64,000 bases of DNA, taken from the NCBI GenBank assembly GCA_951812925.1, contig OX638370.1, positions 102,996,897-103,060,896 on the forward strand. The letters run 5' to 3'. A program made the translations under genes and the position numbers. The stretch is from Calliopum simillimum. Lineage: Eukaryota > Arthropoda > Insecta > Diptera > Lauxaniidae. Shown here in pieces: positions 10,777 through 20,322 of this stretch; position 1 is the first letter of the stretch, and every line of letters starts with the position of its first letter. Below the pieces are notes generated by a model. That model searched no databases. It was not told the origin of the DNA and was given only the letters and a program-made list of their open reading frames with translations.

Positions 10777-11392
10777 GGGGAACTAATGCTATTGTGGTAT
10801 AGTTTTTCAATGTGGTATGGTCGCATATCTCCGATTTGGGAAAGAACCTGCGCACATCACTGCTTTTATCCTGTCAGAAAACATGAAAAACCTGGGATGT
10901 GTTGCTCTCAAACAAAAATTTTCCGATGTCAGTTGAACGAAACGTAAATCGCGTGTGGTCGATGTAATTTTTCGCATTTTTTGTGGTATATATAGTCAGG
11001 CTTCGCTAATATGGTATATGAATATTTCTTGTTATTCTTAACATTGCTGTTTATTTTTTTATAAAAACTTTGAGTTTGAGAAATAACGTAAATATTATTA
11101 TGAACTTATTTCATGCCTTTCAAATTTTATATTTGGTTGTATTGTATAAGTATACCACATTGCCCTACCAAACATACCACATTACCTGCCAACTTTTTGA
11201 AAACAACTTTTAAGACTTTTTTCAGATTTTGGTCAATAACTTTTTTTATGAAATTGCACACATTTTATTGCAAAATATTCTGCTGCCAATACTGCACTGA
11301 TCGGCATATAAAAATTTGGCTGAATTTTATCTAACGGTTCTCTTGCAAATTTTAAAAAAAAGATTACCTATACCACAATAGCATCAGTTCCC
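10777..11392. mobile_element. 616-bp TIR element rich in TGTGGTAT motifs, copy 1
   Basis: Inverted ends (GGGGAACTAATGCTATTGTG, complement CAATAGCATCAGTTCCC) are flanked by TA at 10775-10776 and 11393-11394, so the TA target fits Tc1/mariner-type transposition. Inside, TGTGGTAT or ATGGTAT occurs repeatedly near the left end, and its complement ATACCACA recurs near the right end (about 11150-11190 and 11368-11378). These look like sub-terminal binding sites. There is no transposase gene. A longer copy lies at 42374-43235. Confidence 0.85.
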
Positions 11393-11608
11393 TATAGAAA
11401 TTCTGCTAACTCTGCAAATTTTTGGCACATTTTCTTGGTTCTTGTGCCATTTTGCTAAGAAAATCTAAGCGAAATACCAATAACTTTAGGTGGCTAAAAA
11501 TAATTTGAAGCTTCTTTTTCCATGTTGCGTTAGAGTTATACCATAAAATGTAAATTAAAATGTAATTTAGACTATTTTCTTAAAAATTGAATTTTGGTTA
11601 TATGGATT

Positions 11609-11793
11609 CAGTGGCGGATCCTGCATTGTCAAGAGGGGGGGGGGGGGGGGCGGGGTCGATTGACTACATTTCTAGATAATAACAGAATGTTTTTAAAATC
11701 TTTACATATAATTCAAAAAAAATTTAATCACTCGGCTTAAGAGGGGGGGGGGGGGCCGATCGGCCACATCGCCCCTCCTTGGATCCGCCACTG
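11609..11793. mobile_element. 185-bp hAT-like MITE
   Basis: Ends CAGTGGCGGATCC and GGATCCGCCACTG are perfect inverted repeats. The flanks TATGGATT (11601-11608) and TATGGTTT (11794-11801) form an 8-bp target duplication with one mismatch, the size made by hAT transposases. Two long G runs lie inside. There is no coding capacity. Confidence 0.85.
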
Positions 11794-11801
11794 TATGGTT
11801 T

Positions 11802-12288
11802 AAGACTCTTTTAAGTTTAGACAAGTTAATTAAATATAAAAAAGATGTGAAGGTCTGGGTTGGATTAAATCCGATAAGATGGGTATTTTACGTAAAGTGG
11901 ACAATAGATAATATCGACCTCCACCATACAAAAAAAAAAGTTTGGCTTACACCGACCATTTGAAAAGCATATCTGAAATTATTTTGAAGGAAAAAAAAAA
12001 TATTGCATAGTTTCAGGTCTTGAGTTTAACTTCCATTTTTTATATTTTGCACTGAAGTTTTAGATTCGATGTAGCTTTTTCAATTTGAGGTAACTTTGTA
12101 GTGATGAATTTTATAATTTTGTACGGGCTTTTATTTAATGACGTGTCCTTGGTACCTTAGGGCGGTAGAAACCGAACTGTTTTTTGTGATACTATTTAGT
12201 GGACAACGAGAAAGTTCAGATTCTGAAATTATATCATATTTGGATCAATTGGACTTCTAGAAAGTAACAAAAGCTTTCAAAAGTATAT
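11802..12288. other. AT-rich spacer, no gene seen
   Basis: No coding frame, inverted repeat or RNA gene is supported here. It ends at the first arm of the GCGGCGAAGAAAATCAC hairpin element. Confidence 0.45.
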
Positions 12289-12671
12289 TCCGCCAGTGCT
12301 TACGAAGACTATCTCTTCTTTAAATGCGGACAAGAAAATCCTTTTTTTCAAACTGCGGCGAAAAAGATCTTTTTTGCGCGAATGCGGACAAGAAAATCAC
12401 TTTTTACAAAATGCGGCGAAGAAAATCACTTCCTACACGTAGTCGAATCAACGCAAAAAGTGCGACTGATGGCGAGGCCCTGCGATCTACGCCGCAGTGT
12501 GATTTTCTTCGCCGCATTTTGTAAAAAGTGATTTTCTTCGCCGCATTTTATAAAAAGTGATTTTCTTGTCCGCATATTACAAAAAAGATTTTTTTCGCCG
12601 CAATTTCAAAAAAAAAGATTTTCTTCGCCGCAACTTTCGGTTGGAAGATTTTCTTCGTAAGCACCGGCGAT
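12289..12671. mobile_element. Hairpin element built of about 32-bp GCGGCGAAGAAAATCAC units
   Basis: CGCCAGTGCTTACGAAGA at the left and TCTTCGTAAGCACCGGCG at the right are near-perfect inverted ends. About three units of GCGGCGAAGAAAATCACTTT fill the left arm, and about five inverted units (GATTTTCTTCGCCGCA) fill the right arm. A mixed-composition loop lies at about 12440-12495. The arms would fold into a long imperfect hairpin. It directly abuts the large palindrome at 12690 and may be inserted in that element. Confidence 0.75.
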
Positions 12672-12689
12672 TCATCATTCATGCTCTAT

Positions 12690-14190
12690 CACACGGTGAT
12701 ACGGAAGAAAATTATTTACGTATAAAAGTGTCGCTAAAATCGGTTGGTATGAAAAAATTTGTTTTTTTTTTTGCTGATTACGAATCTGTTTTTAGCGAAT
12801 TTCTATCAGATCCCTTTCAAAAGTTATTCTAAAAATAAATTTTAATAAGTATTTTTGGAATTCTTCAATTAAAAATATGTTGTTACATTTGCATAAGGTT
12901 ACGAAGCTTCTGGGAGATAATAGGGGAGGCCTAAGTTTACAAAAAATTGCACCCGGAGGGGGGTCTAAAATGTACCCCTAAGGAGTCATAGGGTTAAAAC
13001 TGATTTTTTGCCTCTTTTCAGAAAAAAAAATTTTCTTGGATCACCCTAACGTTTTAGGGAAAACATTTTTATGGCAAAGTTTTAGCTAATTGTAAGAGCT
13101 TTCAGATAGTGTATATGGTTTATAGGGTTTAAAAGGATTTAGCAAAGTTCTGGACCTTTAAAATTGATATTTTAATTTTTTTTCTCCATTTTTTGACTTT
13201 GATGGCCATTTTAGTATGAAAAAGGTCCTATTAATATAGCTTTTTGTAATTTTTTTTGAAATCTTCGTTAAATATCCTTTAATCCGATAGTACATTTTTC
13301 ATACCAATTTTTTGATTGAGGTTAGACAACAATACTTCTCTATGTAACACACGGGTTACTCGCATGCGTTGCGCTGCATATGATGTAGTGATGAGCAAAC
13401 CAAGGCCAAGACCAAGACACAATATGCAAGGACAAGATCAAGACCAGGACTGCTATGGTTTTGGTCTTGGTCTTGGTTTGCTCATCAATACATCATATGC
13501 AGCGCAACGCATGCGAGGAACCCGTGTGTTACATAGAAAAGTATTGTTGTCTAACCTCAATCAAAAAAATTGGTATGACAAATGTACTATCGGATTAAAG
13601 GAAATTTAACGAAGATTTCAAAAAAAATTACAAAAAGCTATATTACAATAATAGGACGTTTTTCATACTAAAATGGCCATCAAAGTCAAAAAATGGAGAA
13701 AAAAATTAAAATATCAATTTTAAAGGTCCAGAACTTTGCGAAATCCTTTTAAACCCTATAAACCATATACACTATCTGAAAGCTCTTACAATTAGCTAAA
13801 ACTTTGCCATAAAAATGTTTTCCCTAAAACGTTAGGGTGATCCAAGAAAATTTTTTTTTCTGAAAAGAGGCAAAAAATCAGTTTTAACTCTATGACTCCT
13901 TAGGGGTACATTTTAGACCCCCCTCCGGGTGCAATTTTTTGTAAGCCTAGGCCTCCCCTATTACCTCCCAGAAGCTTCGTAACCTTATGCAAATGTAACA
14001 ACATATTTTTAATTAAAGAATTTCAAAAATACTTATTAAACGGTATTTTTAGAATAACTTTTGAAAGGGATCTGATAAGATTTCGCTAAAAACAGATTCT
14101 GAATCAGCAAAAAAATACAAATGTTTTCATATCAACCGATTTTAGCGACACTTTTATACGTAAATAATTTTCTTCCGTATCACCGTGATC
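12690..14190. repeat. 1.5-kb palindrome (foldback-like), arms about 700 bp
   Basis: The sequence from about 12692 (CACGGTGATACGGAAGAAAA) matches the complement of that ending near 14188 (TTTTCTTCCGTATCACCGTG), and the match continues almost without gaps to a centre near 13440. Blocks such as GTTACGAAGCTTCTGGGAG and CCCGGAGGGGGGTCTAAAAT occur in both arms with only scattered substitutions. The centre is a CCAAGAC/GTCTTGG-rich segment (13386-13488). Part of one arm also occurs alone at about 54885-55288, so the arm is a dispersed repeat. I found no convincing target duplication, partly because another hairpin adjoins the left end. The 97-codon frame across the centre is a palindrome artefact. 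Confidence 0.9.
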
Positions 14191-14327
14191 AATTGCTTTC
14201 AAAAGCTTTTAACTTGATAAGTAAGACTCATACAAAAAAAAATATATATTAATAACTTCTAGAAGAGCAATTAACTCAAATATGAACGAGTTTGAAATTT
14301 GCATATTTTTTTTTTTGACTATCTTTG

Positions 14328-14599
14328 ATCGAAACTCTTATTTTTACTCAAAAGGAAAGCATCTTACGAAAAAAGTGTTCAAGGCATAAAATGCTTAGAA
14401 TTGTCCAAAGAATACGTGTTAATTTTCCTTATTTTTTTAGACTTTTTTTTTTTTAATTTTCTTTTAGAAAATGATAACAAAAAATTTTAAAGTTTCCAAA
14501 AAATTCACACATATTTCTTGGTCAATTCTAAGCATTTTATGCCTTGAACACTTTTTTCGTAAGATGCTTTTCTCTTGAGTAAATAAAAGAGTTTCGATC
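14328..14599. repeat. Palindrome with GCATCTTACGAAAAAAGTG arms
   Basis: Arms of about 90 bp run from GATCGAAACTCTTATTTTTA (14328) through GCATCTTACGAAAAAAGTG and ATAAAATGCTTAGAATTG. They are matched in reverse order by 14505-14599. Related arms occur at 25590-25650, 31365-31550, 44030-44130, 54285-54310 and 60720-60810, so this is a dispersed foldback module. Confidence 0.8.
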
Positions 14600-16269
14600 G
14601 TAGATTGTCAATTTGCTTTACAAAAAAAAATTCATAACTCGCACAATTGTAGAGTGCATCTCAAAATTAAGTATATACTCGAAATTTGCGCAATGCTTAG
14701 AGCTATCATTAGGATTTTTCAGGAAATTTTAAAAATGGCATTTTTTAAAAAATTAATTTGATTATAAAAAAATAATTTTTGGTTAATAATTTTTGAGTAA
14801 AAATTATCGAAAAAATATTTTTATCTATATAGACTATATGCAAATGTATATGCATGATTTTTTCAAAATTTTCCTTATTTTGGTTTTTGAAATAATCGAA
14901 TATTAATAAATGTTAAATTTTTTGGTTTTTGTACCATAACTTTTGCAAAAATGCATCAAAAAATCTGAAATTTAAAATTTTTTCATTATATATGTTGTTT
15001 CTCTATCGACCAAATTTTTAAGTTAATCGGAGACATTACCCGTGAAACTTGCTCGAACTACATAGTGTGAAACGCCCCATATATCCCATCTAAGTAATTT
15101 AGAAATCACATCGTTCTCCATAAAAAATCATAACTTCGAAACGGCTGGACGTAGCGTACTGTTTCGCCATTAAGGCAAAATCTCATATCTTCAAACGAAA
15201 TTTTGCCGCCACGAAATTTATCGCAGAGATGTGAGATTCCGAAGAGTATTTTTCTTAGAACTACATGTACAGTCCGAAAGTCAACAAAATCAGGAAAACA
15301 AATTTCATATCAAACAAATTAATCCATTTCATTTTTTATCAATGATATCAAGCTTATGTGATAGATTTTCATAAGTGCCTTAATTTTGCCAAAGGAATTG
15401 CTTACGTCTTGAAAAAAGATATGTACTTTATGTACAATTTACATGGTAATTTACACAAAATTATTGATCTGGTTTCTTTGGCTTAAAAGACTGGATTGGC
15501 ATCTAGCAGAGAAACGCAATACAAGTACTTATATTAAAATTAAAATTCTGCAAAATAAGTAAATGCGACATTTTTTAACTATTAAGCCTTAATTCGTTTT
15601 AATAAATCTGCATATTTTTAAAAAATATTTTATGTGCCATAAATTTAAAAGAAGTAAACAGTTTAACTGGTCAAACTTGTGAATACAAATTAAAAATAAA
15701 AATCCATTAATAGCCGTATAACAAAGTTCTTTGTACTCATTATTTGATTACTCCAAATTCGTAAACAAATTAATTCTGCCACTTATGCGCTTTTGATTTA
15801 TTATCCCGAAATTTTTATTATGTAAAATTTTACAAAATGTTTACTTTCAATTCAGTGCTGCACTGCGCTGATAATTAATATTCTTTTAGGAAAAGTACAC
15901 GCTACTGAAAAAATATCTCTATTGAAATGTTTTAAAATTCCAAAAAATAAAAAGAAAGAAACATAGCCCTATAACAGAAAAGGAATGAAAACAAAAAACC
16001 CCCCGAAATACACGTTTCCCATCGTACAGACAAAAAAGAATGCAGGTTGTTGTAGTTAAACGCACGATCAGATTCATATGTAAGTATGTGCATACCATGC
16101 CATACCATCCATATGTCTATTTGACATTTTCAGTCGATCGACGTCACAAAAATTCCAGAGCAAAACAGCCATCGGACAGTTTATCCGAATATATGCATTC
16201 TACAGCGATAACGATGTCTACTACGTTTAAGTTATGAACAGTGGCGTAGCGTGGATATTCTAAAAAAAA
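14600..16269. other. 1.7 kb AT-rich stretch, no gene seen
   Basis: No recognisable protein, RNA gene or terminal repeat. The sequence AAACGGCTGGAC near 15140 is a word often seen in insect repeats and recurs at 49770. CAGTGGCGTAGCGTGG near 16240 looks like the end of a MITE whose other end I cannot find. Confidence 0.4.
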
Positions 16270-16925
16270 CTAGTAAGTGTATTACCTTTGGCCCGGCCAA
16301 ACATTAAATACCCTACACAGCGGTATTTTTAAAGTTTTGCTTATATGGGAGGTGCCACGCCCTCTTGTCCGAATTCAACCAGTTTTTTCTCAGAGTTTGA
16401 ATTTATAGTTCTTAGCATTTGAGTGAAATTTGGTTGGATTAGCTCAAAAAATGTTTTCAGTATAGCGTTTTGAACCTTTTGCTTATATGGGAGGTGCCAC
16501 GCCCTCTTGTCCGAATTCTCTTGGTTTTTGCTTAAAGCTTGCGCTTACAATTCGTAGTATTTATATGTATTTTGGTTGCATTACCGTGAAGAAATCTCAA
16601 AAAGTAGCATTTTGAATATATTTTTTGTATTGGCGATTGGCGTGTCCGTTGACCGATTTCGCTCATTTTCAATCCCCCGAGCTAACTTTGACGCCGAAGG
16701 TTGTGTACCAAATTTCATTGAATTATCTTGCTTAGTTTTCCCAATAAGTGTATTCCCACACACAGTCAGCCAGCCACCCAGCCAGCCAGACAGACGGACA
16801 TGGCTATATCGACTCAGGAGGTGAATGATCAAGAATATATATACTTTACTATATCTGCCACGCCTCCTTCTCTGCGTTACAAACGGAAGGACAAAGTGAA
16901 TATACCTTGGGTGTGGGGTATAAAA
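16270..16925 (-). mobile_element. DINE-TR1-like Helitron, short copy
   Basis: Reverse-strand copy of the Helitron at 7088-8191. Its 3' terminus is at the low coordinate: CTAG at 16270-16273, then the hairpin TTTGGCCCGGCCAAA (16287-16301). Two internal units (GGGAGGTGCCACGCCCTCTT near 16348 and 16490) are followed by the conserved block, and the copy ends at a GGGTATAAA-like start near 16925. It is about 650 bp because it has only two central repeats. Confidence 0.88.
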
Positions 16926-16969
16926 ATGTTCTCAAAAAGCTCCCAAAAATGCAATGTAATTTCTACCTC

Positions 16970-17140
16970 ATCATCAGTGGCGTAGCTAGGTTTACTCGAG
17001 GGTCGTCGCTATGCTAAGGGGCGGTAAAATGGTCTTTAAGGTGATGGAAAAATGTGTAATCACAAGAAAATGTGTACACATTTTACCGTTCCTTAGCATA
17101 GCGACGACCCTCGAGTACCCCTAGCTACGCCACTGATGAT
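16970..17140. mobile_element. 171-bp hairpin MITE with ATCATCAGTGGCGTAGCTAG ends
   Basis: The left end ATCATCAGTGGCGTAGCTAG is matched by CTAGCTACGCCACTGATGAT at the right, and pairing continues inward through CTCGAGGGTCGTCGCTATGC. The arms are about 65 bp, so the element folds into one long hairpin. There is no coding capacity. CAGTGGCGTAG-type ends are common among insect hAT- or piggyBac-related MITEs; I cannot assign it further because no clear target duplication is visible. Confidence 0.82.
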
Positions 17141-17379
17141 AAGGAAATAAAACAATTAACAACCTAAATAGGTATGGAAAAGTATGACTGAAATGAAAAG
17201 CATTTATGCGCACGTAGAAGTAAAACGTGTGTAAAGCACAGTATAGTCGGTCATGAGCACTTGTATCAACAATATGAATAGCGTCGTTTCTTGCAAAATT
17301 TTAAAAATTCTTCGTATAGTTTATATATTTATTGGTTATATGGTTGATGAAATTTGTCAAAAATAAGCTTTGTTCACTA

Positions 17380-17770
17380 ATATCAAATGTTTGCTTTATT
17401 TTTAGGGGGGTGTGGCACTGCCCACTTTTTAAGCGTATGACCTAGCTTGTTTTAATACTAAAATTCTGTGATAATTTCATTCAAATCGATCAGTTAGTTT
17501 CCGAGTCCATAAGTAACAAATATACATACAAAAAAAACAAAATCTCATTATAATAGTAGAAGTAGACTAGCTTATCCTGGTCTTGTATTTCACCTTGTCT
17601 TCTGTAGGGGGCGTGGCATCAACTGTTTATGCTATGAATGTTATTTGAAACGGTGCCCTTCACACACACATGTACCAAGTTTCAACCATGTATGAACGTT
17701 TAATAGCTCCAGAGGTATGGAGATTAAACTTTTTTGGTGGGCGTGGTACCGCCTACTATGCAATTGAACA
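17380..17770. repeat. GGCGTGGCA-type dispersed repeat
   Basis: Three spaced GGGCGTGG/GGTGTGGCACTGCCC-type motifs are each followed by sequence like ATGTACCAAGTTTCAACCATG and a run resembling 'TTTAATAGCTCCAGAGGTAT'. The plan of GC-rich GTGGCACCGCC box, then a stretch about a caught host-like AAATCTCATTCATG word, then AGATAT recurs at 25210-25560, 44680-45110, 49910-50130 and 51150-51310. The 3.4-kb duplication begins inside this repeat at 17692. Confidence 0.55.
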
Positions 17771-19156
17771 TGATTTGTTCCAGTATTTTTTTTTTATGAG
17801 TGATTCTCCAAAAAATGTACCATTCAATATACCAGGGCTCAAAGCCATGTTTAAATTTATAATTTGATATTTTAACTATTTAATACAGATACTTAACCAG
17901 AACATCTAAATAAATTGCTTAAAAAAGAAATAGTTTTTAATATTTAACTATGAAATTATAGCATAAAGTGTTAAAAACTCATTCTCCATTCTGTTTCTAA
18001 TCGCTTCTTAGTGCACTTAATTTGCCCGTTTCGCATAATATGTTATTTTCTAAAAAAATAACTTAGACGACATTGTCTGTATAACTATTTCAGCTGCTGT
18101 TTTTCTGTGTTAACTCTTCGAAAAACATTTTTTTTTATATAGATTTGACAACTAAGGAAGCTGGACCCTTAATTTAGACTATCTGCGCTCAGTTTTTCTC
18201 GTTCTGACTCTAAATTTTTAAAATATTGACTAAATAGAGAACTGAAAGTGAAGAGAAAGAGAAGATTCAGTGTATTTTCAGCTCAATCAGTTTTGGTTTT
18301 TCGACAGTGAGTGTTCATGTGTTGAAAAATTTTGTAAAGAACGCAAGCGTATATAATTCTCCGTATTTTTTTTTTTATATTAGTGAACATATTATTTTAT
18401 CCTTATATCAGTATATCAATAAACAATTATAGTTTCAACGTTTTGAGACAAACTTGCTAGTTTTATTGTGATATTACTGTTTTTGCAGCATTTCGTCATT
18501 CTCCGTTTCATCATTTTCCGTCGTTTTTTTTTTGCAACATTTCATCATTCTCCGTTTAGTAACCCACCTCCTGGTTTTTTTTTTGTTATTAGTTTTGCTT
18601 CACTTTTTTATTTAAAAAATAAAAATAAACTTTTTAAAAATCCAACATAAATCTTTAGTGTTGCCACCTGGTTATTTTCGGAAATCTTATATAATTTTTA
18701 CTTTTTTTGACTAAAATAAGATTTTTGGTTTCAGAAACGATCAGGTAAACTTTTTTAAAATTTTACAAAACTTTCGGTGTTGCCACCAAGTTTTTTTTGT
18801 TACTTTTGCTTAAACCATTTTTTTTAGAAATAAAAATTTAAATTTAGTCTTAAGACGCCTAATTAAACTTTTCGAAAATCCAACATATATTTTTAGGGTT
18901 GCCACCCGATTATTTTCGAAAACCTTCTTTTGCAATTCTTACTTTGTTTTAAAAATTAGAATTTTTAGTTTCAGAGCCGCTCAGATAAACTTTTCTGAAA
19001 TTGTTCAAAAATTTTCAGGTTTGCCACTTGGACATTTTTCGGTTCTAGGAAATAATTTGAATCTTTAAAAAAAAGACCGTATTGAAAGGGTTAAGCGTCG
19101 ATCAATTTTTAACAATTTAAAGAATTATTTTTTAGTGTGTAATTATAATGATTGTC

Positions 19157-19270
19157 GTGATCAAGACCAAGACCATAGCAGTCTTGTTCTTGGTCTTGAA
19201 ATTATAACACCTTCTTGGTCTTGGTCTCGAAAAATTACCAAGACCAAGACTAATTTTGCTCATTACTATT
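19157..19270. mobile_element. CCAAGAC-rich element, in duplication copy 1
   Basis: Contains CAAGACCAAGACCATAGCAG, then inverted GTCTTGTTCTTGGTCTTG, and ends CCAAGACTAATTTTGCTCAT. The same words and the TTTTGCTCATCACTA-type end occur in the full member at 59521-59851. The 90-codon frame covering it is low-complexity and not a gene. Confidence 0.7.
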
Positions 19271-19539
19271 CTCGAGAAGGATTAAAACTTTCAAAAATGG
19301 GAGTTCTTCGTTTTTTTTCGTACCAAAATTTTCATGTTGCATTAGGCTCCGCAAAGTCACGAGAGAAATATTTTTCCGACAAAATTAGCAATACCAGAAT
19401 ATTTTAATTTATTGCAAAATTAACTCACACTGTAGTTAAATGCTCAGTTTTTAAGGGAGTAGGGTGCCCTCGCACTAAAAAGAAGAAACCAAAACAATCG
19501 CGTGAATTCCAAAACTTATGATAAACACCGATCGACCGC

Positions 19540-20322
19540 TGTGTGTTGACGTTGACTGAAACGTCACTGGAATTGCCAGACTCAACGTTAGTCAACCAGC
19601 GAGACAGTCATTCATTCATTCAGTCAGTCATTCAGTTAATATGTAAGTCAGTAAAATGTGGCTACAACGAACGCTCAAACTTTGCAAAACCGCGGCGTCC
19701 GTCCCTTGTGCTGAGAAGAGACGTGTCATGAGGTGTAAATAAGCTGCTGCTGCTGCCAACTGTGAACAGAGAGTACACAGATCATACGATTTGACTTGGC
19801 TCGCGCGACATCTCGTATGTATTAACTTGGCTCATAATACAAAATGCGCACTCTCAGCACTTTTTGGCTTAAAATACACATCATTTGTACGAAAGCTGAA
19901 AAATGAAAAAAATAAAAAAGTTGAAACTGAAATTAAAGCTTAAGCTTTACAGGTTGTCGTCGCTGTCGTCGTCTTAATTTTGGTGTTGTTGTTGGTAATA
20001 AATTGCGATGGCTGTTGTTTTGTGTAGCCGTGAAGGTCACCGACGTGCGGTGGCCGCGGCCGTCTATTTGTTGACGTTGTGATGTTTGTTGGCGAGTTTT
20101 ATACATTTTGTTGTTTTTGCTTTTTACTTGAGGTTTTTCTTCTTCTTCTTCATTTACTATTTTCGTAGTTGTTGTGAAACTAGTCCAATGACTCGAAATT
20201 TATTTGAGCTTTGGCTTGAAAACACCTATTTTTTGTTTAGCAAAAAAAAAAATAAAAACTTTGCCAAAATGGGGCAAGTCCAAAGTAATGCGGTTAAAAA
20301 TGCCAAAAACAAAAAAGAATAA
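19540..20322 (+). promoter_or_regulatory. Promoter/5'-UTR-like stretch with a possible first coding codon run, copy 1
   Basis: This is the most gene-like composition in the window. It has TCATTCAGTCAGTCATTCAG near 19610 (repeated TCAGT, as in insect initiators), CTGCTGCTGCTGCC, GTCGTCGCTGTCGTCGTC, GTTGTTGTTGG, and a GC-rich patch around GCGGTGGCCGCGGCCG (about 20049). Downstream, ATG at 20269-20271 sits in the good fly context CCAAAATGG and opens MGQVQSNAVKNAKNKKE before a stop at 20322. MGxxxS is the N-myristoylation pattern. GTAATG at 20285 could be a splice donor giving a very short first coding exon. No downstream exon was found, so a gene is only a possibility. Confidence 0.3.

Noticed and set aside
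13316..13609. 97-codon open frame
   Set aside because: It spans the centre of the 1.5-kb palindrome and the hexamer array (PRPRPRH, GLGLGLL); not a gene.
12243..14195. GATCAATTG on both sides of the 12.7-kb palindrome as a 9-bp target duplication
   Set aside because: The left copy lies outside a second hairpin element and the inner bases do not form inverted ends, so the match may be chance.
18468..18650. 60-codon frame repeated at 21895, rich in F and S
   Set aside because: Low-complexity translation of T-rich DNA; recurrence is explained by the tandem duplication.
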